From Oscillospiraceae bacterium (GTDB lineage Bacteria; Bacillota; Clostridia; Oscillospirales; Ruminococcaceae): a stretch of DNA of 28,060 bases. The notes beneath the pieces are model-generated. The model saw nothing but the letters and a program-made list of their open reading frames with translations. It was not told the DNA's origin and did no database searches. Within the stretch, counting starts at the first letter, position 1; each line of letters opens with the position of its first letter. The DNA lies in contig JAFLUJ010000005.1 of assembly GCA_022511485.1 (NCBI GenBank), forward strand, positions 1 to 28,060. The letters run 5' to 3'. Both the position numbers and the translations under genes were made by a program. Positions 21,260-28,060 of the stretch are shown here, piece after piece.

Positions 21260-23263
21260 ATGGATAAATTCAAGCTGGTATCCGAATATACCCCCTCCGG
21301 AGATCAGCCGCAGGCTGTGGACAGGCTTGTGGAGGGTCTTGACAAGGGTGTAAAGGAACAAACCCTTATGGGAGTTACAGGCTCGGGAAAAACCTTTACC
21401 ATGGCAAACGTTATTGCAAGGGTGAACCGTCCTACTTTAGTCCTTGCTCACAATAAAATTCTTGCTGCACAGCTCTGCTCGGAGTTCCGGGAATTCTTTC
21501 CGGAAAACGCAGTAGAGTATTTCGTTTCCTACTACGATTACTACCAGCCGGAAGCATATGTCCCATCCACTGACAGTTATATCGAAAAGGATTCCTCCGT
21601 AAACGATGAGATAGACAAGCTCCGTCACTCCGCTACCCTTGCACTTGCGGAAAGACGTGACGTTATTATCGTTGCCTCGGTCTCCTGCATATATTCTCTT
21701 GGCTCTCCTATTGATTACCGTACTATGGTCATTTCTCTGAGACAGGGTATGGAGCTTTCCCGGGACGAGCTTCTTGCACGGCTTGTGGGGATACAGTACG
21801 AGCGAAACGACGTAAACTTCGTCCGGAACAAATTCCGCGTCCGGGGAGATGTGGTGGAGATATTCCCTGCCGGTTCAACGGAAAATGCCGTCCGGGTGGA
21901 ATTTTTCGGAGACGAAATAGACAGGCTCACCGAGTTCAAGGCTCTAACCGGAGAAGTCATCGCTACCCTTTCCCATGCGGCAATTTACCCTGCCTCCCAC
22001 TATGTTATTTCCCGGGACAAAATGCATGACGCCATTGAAGAGATCGAACGGGAGCTTGACGAAAGGATAAAATATTTCAAGGAAAACGATATGCTTATTG
22101 AAGCTCAGAGGATCGAGCAGCGGACAAGATATGACGTGGAAATGCTGCAGGAGATCGGCTTCTGCAAGGGCATAGAAAACTACTCCCGGATACTTGCAGG
22201 ACGCGCCCCGGGAAGCGTACCCTACACCCTCCTTGACCACTTTCCTGAGGACTATCTCCTTATCGTGGACGAGAGCCATGTTTCCCTGCCCCAGGTCCGT
22301 GCCATGAGCGCAGGAGACCGTGGCAGAAAAACCACTCTTATCGAATATGGTTTCCGTCTGCCGTCTGCCTTTGATAACCGTCCCCTGACCTTTGACGAGT
22401 TTTACGACAAAGTAAATCAGGCGATCTTCGTTTCCGCCACCCCCGGTCCTTTTGAGCATGAGCACTCCGCACAGATAGTGGAGCAGGTAATACGTCCAAC
22501 GGGACTTGTTGACCCGGAGATCATCGTCAAGCCGGTAGAGGGACAGATCGACGACCTGCTCCTTGAGATAAACGAAAGAACGCAGAAAAACGAACGCGTC
22601 CTTGTCACCACCCTTACAAAGAAAATGGCGGAGGACCTGACTGCTTATCTCGAAAGAGCGGGAGTTCGTGTCCGCTATATGCACTATGACATTGACACCA
22701 TTGAGCGTATGGAAATTATCCGTGATCTCCGTCTGGGAGAGTTTGACGTTCTGGTGGGAATCAATCTGCTTCGTGAAGGTCTGGATATTCCGGAGGTATC
22801 CCTTGTTGCCATTCTGGACGCTGACAAGGAAGGCTTCCTGCGATCGGAAAGCTCCCTTATCCAGACAATAGGACGTGCAGCGAGAAACTCCCACGGTCAG
22901 GTAATAATGTATGCGGACTCCGTTACAAGGTCCATGGAAAACGCCATCATGGAGACTGAACGCCGCCGGAAGCTCCAGCTTGATTACAACGAAGCCCATG
23001 GTATCGTTCCTCAGACTATTATCAAGGATGTCCGTGATGTAATTGAAATTTCCACAAAGGCTGAGACCGACGAAAAGACCTCCAAGACCAGACAGAAGCA
23101 TATGTCTATGGAAGAGCGGGAAGCTCTTATCAAGAAGCTTACCGAGGAAATGAAGAATGCGGCAAAAATACTTGAATTTGAACACGCAGCATACCTCCGC
23201 GACAGGATAAACGAGTTAAAGGAAGGCGGCAAGCCGAAAAGAGCGCTTCCAAAAAAGCGATAA
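21260..23263 (+). CDS. uvrB: Excinuclease ABC subunit B
   Basis: UvrB is the damage-verifying helicase of nucleotide excision repair. The 667-residue protein has Walker A GVTGSGKT (residues 38-45), the DNA-wedging beta-hairpin region YYDYYQPEAYVPSTDSYIEK, the DESHVSLPQVR box, helicase motif VI QTIGRAARN, and a C-terminal UVR motif (EFEHAAYLRDRINEL) that contacts UvrC. The start is awkward: the good AAAGGAAG site at 21213-21220 directly abuts a GTG at 21221, which is too close to use, while the ATG at 21260 has only a weak GGGA but gives the conserved MDKFKLVSEY beginning. I prefer 21260. Confidence 0.95.
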   Translation: MDKFKLVSEYTPSGDQPQAVDRLVEGLDKGVKEQTLMGVTGSGKTFTMANVIARVNRPTLVLAHNKILAAQLCSEFREFFPENAVEYFVSYYDYYQPEAYVPSTDSYIEKDSSVNDEIDKLRHSATLALAERRDVIIVASVSCIYSLGSPIDYRTMVISLRQGMELSRDELLARLVGIQYERNDVNFVRNKFRVRGDVVEIFPAGSTENAVRVEFFGDEIDRLTEFKALTGEVIATLSHAAIYPASHYVISRDKMHDAIEEIERELDERIKYFKENDMLIEAQRIEQRTRYDVEMLQEIGFCKGIENYSRILAGRAPGSVPYTLLDHFPEDYLLIVDESHVSLPQVRAMSAGDRGRKTTLIEYGFRLPSAFDNRPLTFDEFYDKVNQAIFVSATPGPFEHEHSAQIVEQVIRPTGLVDPEIIVKPVEGQIDDLLLEINERTQKNERVLVTTLTKKMAEDLTAYLERAGVRVRYMHYDIDTIERMEIIRDLRLGEFDVLVGINLLREGLDIPEVSLVAILDADKEGFLRSESSLIQTIGRAARNSHGQVIMYADSVTRSMENAIMETERRRKLQLDYNEAHGIVPQTIIKDVRDVIEISTKAETDEKTSKTRQKHMSMEEREALIKKLTEEMKNAAKILEFEHAAYLRDRINELKEGGKPKRALPKKR

Positions 23264-23269
23264 AAATAT

Positions 23270-23304
23270 TCTATCCTCTAACCTCTGACTTCTAATCTCT
23301 AAAA
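23270..23304. repeat. Five-unit heptanucleotide tandem repeat between uvrB and uvrA
   Basis: TCTATCC, TCTAACC, TCTGACT, TCTAATC and TCTAAAA follow each other without gaps, covering most of the 57-base space. The units are imperfect but all begin TCT. It ends just before the uvrA ribosome binding site, so copy-number changes could alter the leader without touching codons. Confidence 0.7.
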
Positions 23305-23320
23305 GGGAAGGAAAATAAAA

Positions 23321-26179
23321 ATGGCTAACGATAAAATTATAATCAAAGGTGCAAGAGAACATAATCTGAAAAACATTGATATTGAAATTCCAAGGGACAA
23401 GCTTGTTGTTATGACCGGACTTTCCGGCTCGGGAAAATCCTCTCTGGCGTTCGACACCATCTATGCGGACGGTCAGAGACGGTACGTGGAGAGCCTCTCA
23501 TCTTACGCAAGAATGTTTCTGGGACAGATGGAAAAGCCGGACGTGGACAGCATAGAGGGACTTTCCCCTGCTATTTCAATTGACCAGAAGACTACCTCGA
23601 AGAATCCCCGTTCTACCGTTGGAACAGTCACTGAGATATACGACTATTTCAGACTTCTCTACGCAAGGATAGGTATCCCCCACTGTCCTGTCTGCGGACG
23701 TGAGATAAAACAGCAGACCGTTGACCAGATCGTGGATCAAATCATGGAAATGAAAGAGGGTACTAAAATTCAGCTTCTTGCTCCAATTATAAGAGGACGC
23801 AAGGGCGAACACACCAAGGAGATCGAACGCGCCAGAAAAGCGGGATATGTCCGTATCCGTGCGGATGGCATCATTTATGACCTGTCCGAGGAAATAAAAC
23901 TGGAGAAAAACAAGAAGCACAGCATTGAGATCGTTATCGACCGTCTTGTAATAAAGGAGGGTATTGAAAACCGTCTTGCGGACAGCGTGGAGACAGTCTC
24001 CGCAATTTCAGGAGGACTTGTTATCGTGGACGTTATCGACGGCGAGGAAATACTTTTCTCCCAGAATTACGCCTGCCCGGAGCATAATATCTCCATAGAG
24101 GAGCTTGCTCCCCGTATGTTCTCCTTTAACAATCCTTTCGGTGCTTGTGAAAAGTGTACCGGTCTTGGAGTGTTCAGAAAAATTGACCCAGATCTGATAA
24201 TCCCAAACAAGGATCTTTCCATAAATCAGGGAGCAATAAAGGCTATCGGCTGGGCTACCACCGATGAAAATTCCATCGCCATGATGTATTTCAAGGGCAT
24301 AGCCGATCATTATGGAATTTCCCTTGACACTCCCGTAAAAGATCTTCCCAAAGAAGTAGTGGACGCTGTTCTCTATGGCACAAACGGAGAAAAGCTCAAG
24401 CTATACCGCGCCACCGAATACGGCGGAGGTGTCTATAATCAGCCATTTGAGGGGATCATCCCCAACATGGAAAGACGTTACCGGGAAAGCAATTCCGAGT
24501 ACAGCAAGGGAGAAATTGAGGAGTGCATGACCGAAAGTCCCTGTCCTGAATGTCACGGACACAGGCTTAAAAAGGAAAGCCTTGCTGTCACTGTGGGGGA
24601 CAAAAATATTTCTCAGCTTTGTGAGTTCTCTGTTGTGGACTGTATGGACTTCATAAACGGTCTGGAGCTTTCCGAAAGAGACCGGATGATAAGCGGACAG
24701 ATACTTAAAGAAATAAAATCCAGACTTGGCTTCCTGCAAAGCGTGGGACTTGAATACCTGACCCTGTCCCGTTCCTCCGGAACTCTGAGCGGCGGAGAAA
24801 GTCAGCGTATCCGTCTGGCAACTCAGATAGGCTCGTCCCTTATGGGGGTGCTGTACATTCTTGACGAACCCTCCATCGGTCTGCACCAGAGGGACAACGA
24901 CAAGCTTATCGCCACTCTGAAAAGACTTCGCGACCTTGGCAACACCCTCATTGTGGTAGAGCATGACGAGGACACTATGTACAGTGCAGATTTCATTGTG
25001 GACATAGGGCCATATGCAGGAATCCACGGCGGAGAGGTAGTTTGCTGCGGAACGGTGGATGACATAAAATCCTGTGAACGCTCTATTACCGGACAGTATC
25101 TCAGCGGAAAGAGGTACATCCCCATTCCGGAAAAAAGACGGCAGGGCAACGGTCTCACTCTGGAAGTGAAGAAAGCGGCGGAGCATAACCTGAAAAATAT
25201 AAACGTTTCCATACCACTTGGAACATTCACCTGTGTTACAGGAGTTTCCGGTTCGGGAAAATCCTCACTTGTAAATGAGATAATCTACAAGAACCTTGCA
25301 GGACGTCTCAATCGTGCGAAGATACGTCCCGGAAAGTTCGGAAGCATGGATGGTATCGACAATCTTGACAAGGTCATCGCCATAGACCAGTCCCCTATCG
25401 GAAGAACTCCCCGTTCAAATCCTGCCACGTACACAGGACTTTTCACCGACATCCGCGAGCTTTTCGCAGGAACTAACGACGCTAAAATGAAAGGCTACAC
25501 CAGCGGACGTTTCTCCTTCAATGTAAAGGGCGGACGCTGCGAAGCCTGCGAGGGAGACGGAATCATCAAAATAGAAATGCACTTCCTGCCGGATATATAC
25601 GTCCCCTGCGAAGTCTGCAAGGGAAAACGCTACAATCGTGAAACTCTTGACATCCACTACAAGGGAAAATCCATTTACGATGTCCTTGAAATGACAGTGG
25701 ACGAGGGCGTGGAGTTTTTCGCAAATCTCCCCAAAATAGCCCGCCGACTGCAAACCCTCCAGGACGTGGGTCTTGGATATATAAAAATCGGACAGCCTGC
25801 CACCACACTTTCCGGAGGCGAGGCACAGAGAGTAAAGCTTGCAACAGAGCTTTCCAAGCGTTCCACAGGAAAGACTATCTATATTCTGGACGAGCCTACA
25901 ACCGGACTTCACACAGCGGACGTCCACAAGCTTACAGAGGTCCTGCAGAAGCTTGTAGACGCAGGAAACACCGTCCTTGTTATCGAGCACAATCTTGACG
26001 TTATAAAATGCGCAGACTACATCATCGACCTTGGTCCCGAAGGAGGCGCAAACGGCGGAAACGTAGTAAAATGCGGCACTCCCGAGGACATTGCCGCCTG
26101 CGAAGAATCCTATACCGGACAATATCTGAAAAAGCTTATCGCGCCTAAGAAGTCAAAAAAGGCATCTAAATCAAAATAA
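23321..26179 (+). CDS. uvrA: Excinuclease ABC subunit A
   Basis: UvrA is the dimeric ABC-type ATPase that first finds bulky DNA lesions and loads UvrB. The 952-residue length is typical. Both nucleotide-binding domains are intact: Walker A GLSGSGKSS and GVSGSGKSS, ABC signatures LSGGESQRIRLATQ and LSGGEAQRVKLATE, and Walker B ILDEPSIGLH and ILDEPTTGLH. Zinc-binding Cys pairs occur in CPVC, CEKC, CPEC, CEAC and CEVC. The C-terminus is Lys/Ser-rich. GGGAAGGA precedes the ATG. uvrC is not in the window. A terminator follows immediately. Confidence 0.98.
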   Translation: MANDKIIIKGAREHNLKNIDIEIPRDKLVVMTGLSGSGKSSLAFDTIYADGQRRYVESLSSYARMFLGQMEKPDVDSIEGLSPAISIDQKTTSKNPRSTVGTVTEIYDYFRLLYARIGIPHCPVCGREIKQQTVDQIVDQIMEMKEGTKIQLLAPIIRGRKGEHTKEIERARKAGYVRIRADGIIYDLSEEIKLEKNKKHSIEIVIDRLVIKEGIENRLADSVETVSAISGGLVIVDVIDGEEILFSQNYACPEHNISIEELAPRMFSFNNPFGACEKCTGLGVFRKIDPDLIIPNKDLSINQGAIKAIGWATTDENSIAMMYFKGIADHYGISLDTPVKDLPKEVVDAVLYGTNGEKLKLYRATEYGGGVYNQPFEGIIPNMERRYRESNSEYSKGEIEECMTESPCPECHGHRLKKESLAVTVGDKNISQLCEFSVVDCMDFINGLELSERDRMISGQILKEIKSRLGFLQSVGLEYLTLSRSSGTLSGGESQRIRLATQIGSSLMGVLYILDEPSIGLHQRDNDKLIATLKRLRDLGNTLIVVEHDEDTMYSADFIVDIGPYAGIHGGEVVCCGTVDDIKSCERSITGQYLSGKRYIPIPEKRRQGNGLTLEVKKAAEHNLKNINVSIPLGTFTCVTGVSGSGKSSLVNEIIYKNLAGRLNRAKIRPGKFGSMDGIDNLDKVIAIDQSPIGRTPRSNPATYTGLFTDIRELFAGTNDAKMKGYTSGRFSFNVKGGRCEACEGDGIIKIEMHFLPDIYVPCEVCKGKRYNRETLDIHYKGKSIYDVLEMTVDEGVEFFANLPKIARRLQTLQDVGLGYIKIGQPATTLSGGEAQRVKLATELSKRSTGKTIYILDEPTTGLHTADVHKLTEVLQKLVDAGNTVLVIEHNLDVIKCADYIIDLGPEGGANGGNVVKCGTPEDIAACEESYTGQYLKKLIAPKKSKKASKSK

Positions 26180-26185
26180 ATAAAC

Positions 26186-26225
26186 AGAGGATAGAAAGCC
26201 GTTTCATGCTCTCTATCCTCTTTTT
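26186..26225. terminator. Bidirectional terminator between uvrA and hisA
   Basis: A perfect ten-base-pair stem AGAGGATAGA/TCTATCCTCT with a 16-base loop is followed by TTTTT on the plus strand. The flanking genes converge, and hisA stops three bases beyond. The ten-base 3' arm also occurs at 23270-23279 between uvrB and uvrA, possibly by chance. Confidence 0.88.
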
Positions 26226-26227
26226 AT

Positions 26228-27001
26228 CTATGCTCTGAAAGCACATATCTTTTCAAAATCCAGCACGCCCCCGAAAATGTCAAGAGCGCTCCCCACAGTG
26301 AAATCCAGCTTGCCGCGCCCAAGCTCTTTCAGCACGTCAAGATCGTCATATGAGCCGATACCTCCCGCATAGGTCACGGGGATGCCGTCCCATGAGCCAA
26401 GAAGCTCCGCAAGAGGCTTTTCCACTCCCCTTGCCCTGCCCTCCACATCAACAGCGTGGATAAGGAACTCGTCACAGTATCCCGCAAGCATATCAAGAGC
26501 CGTCTCATCAAGCTTCACATCGGTGAATTTCTGCCAGCGGTCGGTGACAATGTAATAGCCGTCCTCTTTTTTGCGGCAGGACAGATCTAATACAAGATGA
26601 TCTTTTCCGACTGCGGAAACAAGCTTTTTCAGATTTTCGTAATTGACAAGACCGTCCCTGAAAACATAGGATGTCACTATTACGTGGGAAGCCCCTCTGT
26701 TTAAAAAGTCTGCGGCATTTTCCGAAGTTATCCCTCCGCCAACCTGCAAGCCTCCCGGAAATTCCTCCAGAGCCGCAAAGGCCTGACTGCGGTCTGCTTC
26801 GTAGAACTCCAAACCGACAGCATTCAGCAGAATGATATGTCCTCCGCTTATACCCTTGCTGCGGTAAAGTCCTGCGTAAAACTCCGCGCCTTTATCGCTG
26901 ACGAAGTTTTCGTCGGCGTGGTTGTTTTTATCCGCCAGACTTCCCCCTACTATCTGCTTTACCTTTCCATTATGTATATCAATACATGGTCTGAAACGCA
27001 T
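26228..27001 (-). CDS. hisA: Phosphoribosylformimino-AICAR-phosphate isomerase, eukaryotic (HIS6) type
   Basis: This histidine-pathway enzyme opens the ribose ring of ProFAR to give PRFAR. The 257-residue TIM barrel resembles yeast HIS6 far more than ordinary bacterial HisA: CIDIHNGKVKQIVGG, the NFVS segment, LQVGGGI, VIVTSYVF, DLSCRKKEDG, FLIHAVDVEG, YAGGIGSYDDL and GSALDIFGG all follow the eukaryotic pattern from memory. AGGAGGT precedes the ATG. No other his gene is nearby; the flanking genes are uvrA (convergent) and an unknown gene 36 bases upstream, so it stands outside a his operon. Function as HisA is well supported. Confidence 0.92.
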   Translation of the reverse strand: MRFRPCIDIHNGKVKQIVGGSLADKNNHADENFVSDKGAEFYAGLYRSKGISGGHIILLNAVGLEFYEADRSQAFAALEEFPGGLQVGGGITSENAADFLNRGASHVIVTSYVFRDGLVNYENLKKLVSAVGKDHLVLDLSCRKKEDGYYIVTDRWQKFTDVKLDETALDMLAGYCDEFLIHAVDVEGRARGVEKPLAELLGSWDGIPVTYAGGIGSYDDLDVLKELGRGKLDFTVGSALDIFGGVLDFEKICAFRA

Positions 27002-27037
27002 TTATGATACCTCCTAACAACTGAACCAAATGAAAAT

Positions 27038-27436
27038 TTAACATACCAATACATACCGCATAGGTGTTCCCATACATTGTTCAGTTTCTACGATTGCCAT
27101 ATTATCTGCAACAATTATCGCCGCCATCCCATTGCCCAAAACAAGACTTAACGCTTCGCTCAACTGGCATATTTTTTTATCCAACGTCGGATTATAGGCG
27201 ATAATGTACCACTGCTTTGATGGACTATACTTTTCTGCTATTTTAACTATTTCATCATAGTATAATTTATTTCCACTTAATTTTATCTTATCTTTTATTA
27301 AATAATCATCAGCACTATGACAAAAACGTCCTATTCCGGTTTGTCGCTTTATACTGCTTAATTCAAACAATAATCTATCCCGTTTGTTTTTAATAATGAA
27401 TTGTTTAATAAATTTCTTTTCGATTTCGTTATTCAT
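27038..27436 (-). CDS. Conserved-looking hypothetical protein
   Basis: A 132-residue cytosolic protein, basic at the N-terminus (EKKFIKQFIIKNKRDRLLFELSS) and with a segment GIGRFCHSADDYLIKD followed by mixed alpha/beta sequence ending in MGTPMRYVLVC. I recall similar unannotated Firmicute proteins but no function. The frame opens at 27457, but the ATG at 27436 has GGAGAA at fitting distance, so the shorter start is called. The gene starts 27 bases after the upstream acetyltransferase stop, so the two are likely co-transcribed. By eye it is AT-rich relative to hisA. Confidence 0.72.
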   Translation of the reverse strand: MNNEIEKKFIKQFIIKNKRDRLLFELSSIKRQTGIGRFCHSADDYLIKDKIKLSGNKLYYDEIVKIAEKYSPSKQWYIIAYNPTLDKKICQLSEALSLVLGNGMAAIIVADNMAIVETEQCMGTPMRYVLVC

Positions 27437-27463
27437 AATTTTTCTCCGCAAAATCAATCATTA

Positions 27464-27934
27464 TTACTTATTATTGTGCCATTTCATTAAATGATAGTCA
27501 GATACATCATCTTTAAAGCCCAATGATTTGTATAGGCTATAGCCGTCCTCTGTAGCTTTAAGTTCTATCAAGCTAAGGTTCTTATCAACTGCGTCACTCA
27601 ATAACATTTTCATCAAACATCTGGCATATCCGTTGTGACGATAATTCGGTTTGGTGTATACATTAAGCACCGTACCAGTTTTACCGGTGATAAAGGCTGG
27701 GCTCATTGGCTTTTCTATAACAAGCAAAAGGGCGCACGCAACAATTTCCTGTTCATTTCTCGCAACATATGCAGTAATGTCATTATTCAAATGCTTTACA
27801 AAATAGTCCGGAAGATTGGTTTTAATGGACACCAAAGCACCGTTATCCATTGTCCCGCCATCTTCCTCCAAATAAGCTATTCTTAAAGTCACCAATTCGC
27901 TGATATCACCTATTGCCGCTTTTTCAAAAATCAT
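27464..27934 (-). CDS. GNAT family N-acetyltransferase
   Basis: A complete 156-residue acetyltransferase. The acetyl-CoA loop is TKPNYRHNGYARCLM and the C-terminal lobe is TEDGYSLYKSLGFKDDVSDYHLMKWH. The N-terminal LVTLRIAYLEEDGG is typical of a Firmicute subgroup annotated only as GNAT. AGAGGTGGAG directly precedes the ATG. It lies between the remains of another acetyltransferase-like gene (28 bases upstream) and an unknown gene, so acetyltransferase genes are stacked here. Substrate unknown. Confidence 0.9.
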   Translation of the reverse strand: MIFEKAAIGDISELVTLRIAYLEEDGGTMDNGALVSIKTNLPDYFVKHLNNDITAYVARNEQEIVACALLLVIEKPMSPAFITGKTGTVLNVYTKPNYRHNGYARCLMKMLLSDAVDKNLSLIELKATEDGYSLYKSLGFKDDVSDYHLMKWHNNK

Positions 27935-27962
27935 ACTCCACCTCTGAAAATTTTGACTTGGT

Positions 27963-28060
27963 CTACATATCTATCCATTGTATAAAAGCGGTTTTATCTG
28001 TACAATTATATCCTGCATTTTTATAAAAGTCCAATGTTTTTTGCTCCTTTGAACCCGTAA
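27963..28060 (-). CDS. C-terminal end of a GNAT-like acetyltransferase, cut by the window edge
   Basis: A minus-strand frame enters from the right edge and stops at TAG 27963-27965. Its last 31 residues include LDFYKNAGYNCTDKTAF, which matches the FYxxxGY ending of GNAT acetyltransferases. The rest lies outside the window. Only 28 bases separate it from the next acetyltransferase gene, so the two probably form one transcript. Confidence 0.65.
   Translation of the reverse strand, partial: TGSKEQKTLDFYKNAGYNCTDKTAFIQWIDM

Noticed and set aside
21944..23185. Long antisense frame of 413 codons inside uvrB
   Set aside because: It lies wholly opposite the strongly conserved uvrB, has no ribosome binding site and shows Cys/Tyr-rich low-quality sequence typical of a shadow frame.
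23270..23304. CRISPR repeats
   Set aside because: The units are contiguous heptamers without spacers and no cas gene is present.
24401..25186. Antisense frame of 261 codons in uvrA
   Set aside because: Opposite conserved ABC domains and without family resemblance; a codon-bias shadow.

Overview
The window looks like a piece of chromosome from a low-to-moderate GC Gram-positive anaerobe of the Clostridia, most likely a Ruminococcus-like member of the Oscillospiraceae. This is inferred from strong AGGAGG-type ribosome binding sites, promoters with clear TTGACA/TATAAT boxes, a TSCPD small protein, a sodium-pump decarboxylase pair, single-domain malic enzyme and the general protein style. No 16S or other phylogenetic marker is present, so the placement is tentative. 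No tRNA, rRNA, CRISPR array, transposase, integrase or phage gene was seen.

Layout. 1-2144 (+): end of an acetyltransferase gene, then dapA and dapB (first two committed steps of the diaminopimelate/lysine branch), closed by a terminator. 2165-6549 (-): a block read mscS-like channel, then an Ogt alkyltransferase fused to a pyroglutamyl-peptidase-like domain, then a MerR regulator fused to a degenerate beta-lactamase-fold domain, then a DUF3592 membrane protein. 6711-8456 (+): promoter, gamma and beta subunits of a Na+-translocating decarboxylase, terminator. 8460-13165 (-): an accessory stretch with an XRE regulator, an unknown acidic protein, two acetyltransferases, a QW-motif alpha/alpha-toroid-like protein, a P-loop kinase and a MazG-like protein; intergenic sequences here are partly duplicated. 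13190-13857 (+): a pentapeptide-repeat protein with its own promoter and terminator. 13877-17006 (-): operon of PHP phosphoesterase, malic enzyme, TSCPD protein and YdcF-like membrane protein. 17031-17108: a small palindromic intergenic element. 17131-20276 (-): a large lipoprotein and an RluA pseudouridine synthase. 20357-26225 (+): radC, uvrB, uvrA and terminator. 26228-28060 (-): an isolated HisA of the eukaryotic (HIS6) type, an unknown protein, an acetyltransferase and the last 31 codons of another acetyltransferase-like gene.

How the genes fit together. Lysine/cell-wall precursor synthesis (dapAB), DNA repair (radC-uvrB-uvrA, ogt), pyruvate/oxaloacetate metabolism (malic enzyme, decarboxylase pump subunits), RNA modification (rluA) and nucleotide clean-up (PHP, MazG) are housekeeping. 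The less ordinary content is the two fusion proteins next to each other at 2900-5744, the orphan eukaryotic-type HisA, and the small-gene accessory stretch at 9.7-13.2 kb. I did not find a clearly new multi-gene defence or mobile system; the best candidates for something undescribed are the MerR/pseudo-beta-lactamase regulator and the alkyltransferase/peptidase-fold fusion.
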